A DNA stretch of 9,715 nucleotides from UBA4615 sp035628395 (GTDB lineage: Bacteria; Pseudomonadota; Gammaproteobacteria; Burkholderiales; Burkholderiaceae_E). The notes under the pieces were generated by a model. It saw only the letters and a list, made by a program, of their open reading frames with translations. It was not told where the DNA came from and made no database searches. Within the stretch, counting starts at the first letter, position 1; each line of letters opens with the position of its first letter. Position numbers and translations under genes: made by a program. Where the stretch lies: positions 1 through 9,715 of the forward strand of contig DASPJX010000238.1 of assembly GCA_035628395.1 (NCBI GenBank), written 5' to 3'. This document shows, one piece after another, positions 6,346-9,715 of this stretch.

Positions 6346-6365
6346 GAGCGGGGCCGGGCCCGCTC
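6346..6365 (-). terminator. Weak hairpin across the dehydratase stop codon
   Basis: The arms gagcggg (6346-6352) and cccgctc (6359-6365) pair perfectly over 7 bp with a 6-base loop, reaching into the stop codon at 6364-6366. It could attenuate transcription between the dehydratase and peptidase genes. No U-tract follows, and overlap with the coding end makes a classical terminator doubtful. Confidence 0.25.
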
Positions 6366-7353
6366 AGGGACTCGCGTCGAGCGCGCCGGCGATCGCGCGC
6401 GGGTCGACGTTCGCGCCGCAGACGAGCACGCCGACGCGCTCGCCGGCGGCCGGCCGCCACGCGCCGCTCGCGAGCGCGGCGAACGCGGCCGCCCCGCCCG
6501 GCTCGGCGGCGATGCGCGTCTCGCGCCACAGCCGCGCCTGGGCCGCGGCGATCGCGGCGTCGGGCACCAGCACCGACTCGGCGATGCGGGTGCGGGCGAG
6601 CGGGAACATCAGCTCGCCGACGCGGCGCGCGCCGAGCGAGTCGGCGGCGAGCCCCGAGGGCGCGACCTCGACGATGCGGCCGGCCGCGAGCGCCGCGTGC
6701 AGCGTCGGGCAGCCCTCGGACTCCACCGCGACCAGCCGCGGCACCGGCGCGCCGTCGCCGGCGAGCGCCTCGAGCCACGCCGCGATGCCGCCGATCAGCC
6801 CGCCGCCGCCCACCGCCACCAGCCAGACGTCGGTGCCCGCCGTCTGCGCGAGCCACTCGCGCGCGAGCGTGCCCTGCCCGGCGAGCGTGTCGAACTGGTC
6901 GTAGGCGTGCGACTCGAGCGCGCCCTCGGCGGCGGCGAACGCCCGGCTCGCGGCGTACGCGTGCGCGTACTCGTCGCCGTCGGCGTGCACCGTCGCGCCC
7001 AGCGCGCTCAGCCGCTCGACCTTGGCCGCGGGCGAGGTCCGCGGCACGAACACGTCGGCGCGCCAGCCCAGGCGCCGCGCCGCGTACGCGACCGCGATGC
7101 CGTGGTTGCCCCCCGAGGCCGCGACGACGCGGCGCGGACCCTCGGGTGCCGCGGTCAGCCGCGCGAACGCGCCGCGCGCCTTGAACGTGCCCGAGACCTG
7201 CAGGCATTCGAGCTTCAGCTCGACCGTGGCGCCGTCGAGCTCGACGCCGAGCACCGGCGTCGTGCGCACGTGCGGCGCGATGCGCGCCGCGGCGGCCTCG
7301 ACGTCGGCGCGTCCCGGGGCCCGCGCGCCCGCGGCGGATCGGTCGGCGCTCAT
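6364..7353 (-). CDS. PLP-dependent threonine/serine dehydratase-like enzyme
   Basis: Predicted 329-aa fold-type II PLP enzyme (tryptophan synthase beta superfamily). The PLP lysine is K58 in SGTFKARGA, the cofactor-binding asparagine loop is SGGNHG (80-85), and the phosphate-binding glycine loop is GGGGL (182-186). The EPGGAAA segment at 284-290 also fits threonine/serine dehydratases. There is no C-terminal ACT regulatory domain, and the length matches catabolic threonine dehydratases and serine racemase-like enzymes rather than biosynthetic IlvA. The expected reaction is beta-elimination of a hydroxy-amino acid to a 2-oxo acid and ammonia in the cytoplasm. Near the end, CGANVD (312-317) replaces the common SGGN-type sequence, which may reflect a different substrate. 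The ATG at 7353 overlaps the hydratase stop by four bases (ATGA) and has a ggag at 7362-7365, so translation is coupled. 3-Hydroxyaspartate or other hydroxy-amino acid lyases remain possible. Confidence 0.88.
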   Translation of the reverse strand: MSADRSAAGARAPGRADVEAAAARIAPHVRTTPVLGVELDGATVELKLECLQVSGTFKARGAFARLTAAPEGPRRVVAASGGNHGIAVAYAARRLGWRADVFVPRTSPAAKVERLSALGATVHADGDEYAHAYAASRAFAAAEGALESHAYDQFDTLAGQGTLAREWLAQTAGTDVWLVAVGGGGLIGGIAAWLEALAGDGAPVPRLVAVESEGCPTLHAALAAGRIVEVAPSGLAADSLGARRVGELMFPLARTRIAESVLVPDAAIAAAQARLWRETRIAAEPGGAAAFAALASGAWRPAAGERVGVLVCGANVDPRAIAGALDASP

Positions 7354-8168
7354 TCGACGGTCTCCAGCGCGAGGCCCGCGAGCGGCGCGCCCTCGATCCC
7401 GGTGCGCCACGACTGCCCGGGCGCGAGGGGCATCGCGTCGGTCAGCGTGCCGGTGGTGACGACGCCGCCGGCGGCGACGCGCTCGCCGCGCGCGGCGAGC
7501 CCGGCGACCAGGTGCCCGAGCGCCTGCAGCGGGCCGTCGAGCACGTTCGCGCCGACGCCCTCGGCGACGCGCTCGCCGTCGCGCCGCAGCACGAGGCGCA
7601 GCGCCGACAGCCGCGCGGCCGGATCGGCGCCGAGCGCGTCGATCGGCACGCGCGGGCCGACCCGCAGGGCGCCGTGCAGCGACTGCGCGGCGATCGCCCG
7701 CGCGGCGTCGAAGCGCCAGCCCGGCCAGACGCTGTGCACGATCTCCACGCCGTGGGCGACCCAGTCGATGCAGCCGACGAGCGCGCGCAGGCGCTCGGGC
7801 GTCGAGGCGTCGGCCTCGGGCGGGGGCGAGGCGCGCAGCCCGACGACGATCTCGGGCTCGAGCCGCGGCTCGGCGAGCCGCGCGAGCGACACGCGCGTCG
7901 CGTCGCCGTCGAGCAGCATGAGCGTCGTGTCCCAGACCGGCGCCCAGATCGGGCGGTCCACGCCGTAGAGCGGCCAGATCGTCCGGTTCGTGAAGCCGAT
8001 CTTCCAGCCGACCGGGCGCTCGCCGCGGGCGCGGCGCAGCGCGGCGATCTCGTCCTGGACCGCGATCGCGCGGGCGAGGTCGGCGGGGTCGGCGGCCGGG
8101 TCGGCGGCGGGCAGCGAGCGGCCGGCGTCGGCGGCGGCGAGCAGCGCCCGGGCATCGGGCAGGGTCAT
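7350..8168 (-). CDS. FAH-family 2-keto-4-pentenoate hydratase-like enzyme
   Basis: Predicted 272-aa enzyme of the MhpD-like branch of the fumarylacetoacetase superfamily, normal in length. GWKIGFTN (54-61) supplies the conserved lysine. PRLEPEIVVGL (101-111) with E104 and E106, and VEIVHS with E142, fit the three acidic metal ligands of the family. VLDGPLQAL (209-217) and GTLTDAMPLAPGQS (240-253) are the closing family blocks. Members hydrate 2-hydroxypenta-2,4-dienoate, decarboxylate 2-oxo-3-hexenedioate, or act on related 2-oxo acids, mostly at the end of aromatic meta-cleavage. No dioxygenase or aldolase gene is present here, so that pathway is not supported. The ATG at 8168 has a gaggag 5 bases upstream. 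It is first in an operon with the dehydratase and divergent from a LysR gene, the usual target arrangement. Confidence 0.88.
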   Translation of the reverse strand: MTLPDARALLAAADAGRSLPAADPAADPADLARAIAVQDEIAALRRARGERPVGWKIGFTNRTIWPLYGVDRPIWAPVWDTTLMLLDGDATRVSLARLAEPRLEPEIVVGLRASPPPEADASTPERLRALVGCIDWVAHGVEIVHSVWPGWRFDAARAIAAQSLHGALRVGPRVPIDALGADPAARLSALRLVLRRDGERVAEGVGANVLDGPLQALGHLVAGLAARGERVAAGGVVTTGTLTDAMPLAPGQSWRTGIEGAPLAGLALETVE

Positions 8169-8173
8169 GGCGT

Positions 8174-8179
8174 CTCCTC
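8174..8179 (-). promoter_or_regulatory. Ribosome-binding site of the hydratase gene
   Basis: Read on the minus strand this is gaggag, 5 bases before the ATG at 8168, and it fixes the start of the hydratase against the longer antisense-free frame upstream. Confidence 0.8.
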
Positions 8180-8192
8180 GGGGATCGTGCCG

Positions 8193-8221
8193 ATGATAGC
8201 GAGCGCGCGGCGTAGACTCGA
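8193..8221 (-). promoter_or_regulatory. Candidate promoter of the hydratase operon
   Basis: On the minus strand TCGAGT (8216-8221) and TATCAT (8193-8198) are separated by exactly 17 bp. The -10 matches five of six consensus bases and the -35 three of six. This fits an activator-dependent promoter under LysR control. Transcription would start near 8186, leaving a leader of about 18 bases with the ribosome-binding site. Confidence 0.5.
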
Positions 8222-8225
8222 CGCA
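8213..8225 (+). promoter_or_regulatory. Possible LysR box (T-N11-A) overlapping the promoters
   Basis: tagactcgacgca fits the loose T-N11-A LysR operator core in the 79-bp divergent gap, but its ends are not clearly dyad-symmetric. Its first six bases, TAGACT, also resemble a -10 box for the LysR gene. A regulator bound here would overlap the hydratase -35 box, consistent with the common self-regulated layout. The motif is short and could occur by chance. Confidence 0.3.
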
Positions 8226-8247
8226 CCGACACCGTGGCCGCCCCGCG

Positions 8248-9141
8248 ATGCCCACCGATCCGAAGACCCTCCGCCTGTTCGTCGCCGCCGCCGAGTCGGG
8301 CAGCATCAGCGAGGCCGCCAAGCGCTGCCACGTCGCGCTCGCCGCGGCGAGCCGGCGGATCGCGACGCTCGAGGACCGCGCGCGCCTCACGCTGCTGACG
8401 CGGCACGCGCGCGGCGTGCGGCCGACCGCCGCGGGGCTCGCGTTCCTGCAGCACGCGCGCGCGGTGCTCGGCGCGCTCGACCGGCTCGAGGCGGAGCTCG
8501 GCGACTTCCGGCGCGGCATCAAGGGCGTGGTGTCGGTGGCGGCGAACGCGTCGGCGATCGCGCAGTTCCTGCCGGTGGAGATCGCGGCGTTCCTGCGCGA
8601 GCACCCGGGGCTGAGGATCGACCTGCAGGAGCGCTCGAGCAACGAGGCGGCGCGGCACGCCGCCGACGGCTCGACCGACATCGCGGTGTTCGAGGCCGGC
8701 ACGCCGTTCGACGGGCTCGAGACGATCCCGTACCGCGAGGACCGGCTCGCGGTGGTCGTCTCCGACCGCCACGCGCTGCGCCGGCGCCGGCGCGTCGACG
8801 AGGCCGAGCTCTTCGAGCACGAGCACATCCTGATGCGCGAGGGCACGGCGCTGCACCGTCAGCTCGCCGAGATCGCCGAGCAAGGCGGCTTCGTGCTGCG
8901 CTCCCGGATGCAGGTCGGCAGCTTCGACGCGGTGTGCCGGATGGTCGAGCAGGACATCGGGATCGCGGTGCTGCCGCTCGGCGCGATCGAGCCGCAGCGC
9001 CAGGCGCTGCGCATCCGCTGCGTCGAGCTCGACGCGCCCTGGGCGCTGCGCCGGCACGTGCTCGGCGCGCGGCGCCTCGATTCGCTGGGGGTCCCCGCGC
9101 GCGCGCTGCTCGAGCACCTGCTGCGCACCGCCGGCGAGTGA
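8248..9141 (+). CDS. LysR-family transcriptional regulator
   Basis: Predicted 297-aa protein of typical LysR length. Residues 5-63 form the winged helix-turn-helix: LRLFVAAAESGSISEAAKRC, then ALAAASRRIATLE for the recognition helix, then LLTRHARGVRPTAAG for the wing. A linker helix (64-90) leads to the periplasmic-binding-protein-like effector domain (about 92-297), with conserved DIAVFEAG (144-151), an LAVVVSDRHAL strand (167-177) and GIAVLPLG (238-245). The protein should bind DNA as a tetramer and respond to a small effector. It is transcribed away from the hydratase operon across a 79-bp gap and most likely controls it and itself. The ATG at 8248 gives the family N-terminus, though no Shine-Dalgarno sequence is visible. 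It is followed after 26 bp by a perfect hairpin. Confidence 0.93.
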   Translation: MPTDPKTLRLFVAAAESGSISEAAKRCHVALAAASRRIATLEDRARLTLLTRHARGVRPTAAGLAFLQHARAVLGALDRLEAELGDFRRGIKGVVSVAANASAIAQFLPVEIAAFLREHPGLRIDLQERSSNEAARHAADGSTDIAVFEAGTPFDGLETIPYREDRLAVVVSDRHALRRRRRVDEAELFEHEHILMREGTALHRQLAEIAEQGGFVLRSRMQVGSFDAVCRMVEQDIGIAVLPLGAIEPQRQALRIRCVELDAPWALRRHVLGARRLDSLGVPARALLEHLLRTAGE

Positions 9142-9167
9142 TCGCGGATCGGACCGGTACGGGGTCG

Positions 9168-9190
9168 AGCCTTCGCGCCCTGCGAAGGCT
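9168..9190 (+). terminator. Hairpin behind the LysR gene, likely terminator
   Basis: The arms agccttcgc (9168-9176) and gcgaaggct (9182-9190) are perfect 9-bp complements around a 5-base loop, 26 bp past the LysR stop codon. The placement fits transcription termination. It lacks a T-run, so it may act as an RNA-stabilising or Rho-assisted structure instead. Confidence 0.5.
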
Positions 9191-9656
9191 GCCCGTCGCG
9201 GATTCGGAATTGTCGGACAAGGCTCCCGCGGGAGACGATCCGGCCCGGTTCGAGGAGCGGGAGGAGACACCCTTGCAGATCGCCCATTCGATGGCGACGC
9301 CTCCGATCGAGCGAGCATGACCGTCCCGGTGGGCGGAGGCACCCGCGGCCCGAGGCCGACGACGGGCCCCGCCGCGCAGGAGATCCGGGACGGTCTCGCC
9401 GGAGCCCGCACGACCCGCGGCTGACGAGCGTCGCCGCGGCGGCCGGATATACCGGAGCACCCGGTCGCACGGATCGCGCGACGCGGCCGTTCCCCTTCGA
9501 TCCGAAATCACCGCGCGCGGCGCCGGGCCGCGTCGCGTCGTCGCGCGGTCGCGCCGGTCGGCGACGCCGCGTCCCGGCCGATCCGCGTCCGACCGCTCCG
9601 GCCCTCCGGGAGCGCGTCCGGCCGCGTCCGCGGACAGTGGGCCGCTCGTCCAGGTG

Positions 9657-9686
9657 CCCGCCCCGCCCGCCCGCCCCGCCCGCCCC
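9657..9686 (-). repeat. C-run array with G-quadruplex potential on the minus strand
   Basis: Seven runs of three or four C are each separated by a single G. The minus strand therefore has seven G-runs with one-base loops, the pattern that forms very stable parallel quadruplexes; the plus strand could form an i-motif. No gene is seen next to it inside the window. Confidence 0.7.
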
Positions 9687-9715
9687 GCAGGCTCGCCGCC
9701 GCATCCCGACGCCTT

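Larger units (their letters stand above)
9142..9715. other. Gene-poor region, 574 bp
   Basis: I find no convincing protein or RNA gene here. Long open frames on both strands are Arg/Pro/Gly-rich and lack family motifs. A tiny frame from TTG 9273 to 9320 follows a good gggaggag, and another at 9317-9424 overlaps it by ATGA. Both encode low-information peptides and are not called. The part at 9190-9320 is less GC-rich than its surroundings and holds the perfect 12-bp palindrome ctcccgcgggag (9223-9234). ccggatataccgg (9443-9455) is a short AT-containing near-palindrome. The end carries a C-run array. A gene could begin beyond the right edge. Confidence 0.5.

Noticed and set aside
6364..9411. 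A 1015-aa minus-strand frame apparently fusing a dehydratase to a long N-terminal part
   Set aside because: Only the last 329 residues are real; the rest runs through the hydratase in a wrong frame and antisense to the LysR gene. The ATG at 7353 is the proper start.
8859..9704. Possible minus-strand gene in the right-hand spacer
   Set aside because: The translation is Arg/Gly/Pro-rich with no motif and overlaps the LysR coding region in antisense.

Overview
This window is very GC-rich chromosomal DNA (roughly three-quarters G+C by eye) with strong G/C third-position bias. This bias makes long spurious open frames run antisense to nearly every real gene. Gene content and style fit a high-GC Proteobacterium, most likely a Burkholderiales-type Betaproteobacterium: short intergenic gaps, ATGA stop/start overlaps, a LysR regulator divergent from a catabolic hydratase, an Alr4036-type flavin oxidase-like protein and a basic histone-like tail protein. 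The taxonomic call is inference from style; there is no marker gene. I see no rRNA, tRNA, CRISPR array, transposase or phage gene.

Layout, left to right. Positions 2-23: a strong hairpin behind the first gene. 29-838 (-): a repetitive, basic, histone-H1-like protein. 986-1624 (-): an FMN-binding pyridoxamine 5'-phosphate oxidase-family protein. 1687-2469 and 2466-3368 (+): a short-chain dehydrogenase/reductase and a ten-helix EamA/DMT transporter joined by an ATGA overlap. These two diverge from the flavin protein and converge, with only 12 bp between, on a minus-strand block. That block consists of an unrecognised 394-aa protein (3381-4565) preceded by a 58-aa small membrane protein (4628-4804). 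Further right on the minus strand is a three-gene cluster read in the order FAH-type 2-keto-4-pentenoate hydratase-like enzyme (8168-7350), PLP-dependent threonine/serine dehydratase-like enzyme (7353-6364) and DUF2817 M14-like zinc peptidase (6197-5079). A LysR regulator (8248-9141, +) is transcribed divergently from it across a 79-bp gap. The last 574 bp (9142-9715) hold no convincing gene, but contain a hairpin behind the LysR gene and a C-rich, quadruplex-forming tract near the end.

How the genes may work together. The LysR/hydratase/dehydratase/peptidase arrangement looks like a regulated degradation unit: a metallopeptidase could release an amino acid, a PLP lyase could deaminate it to a 2-oxo acid, and an FAH-fold enzyme could act on a 2-oxo-enoic acid. 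The substrate cannot be read from the sequence. The SDR-transporter pair suggests reduction or oxidation of a small metabolite coupled to its export or uptake. The most unusual items are the unrecognised 394-aa protein with an 8-bp perfect hairpin abutting its start codon, the 16-bp tandem repeats that run up to the start codon of the peptidase gene, and the non-standard repeat tail of the histone-like protein. Nothing here is clearly a new defence or mobile system.
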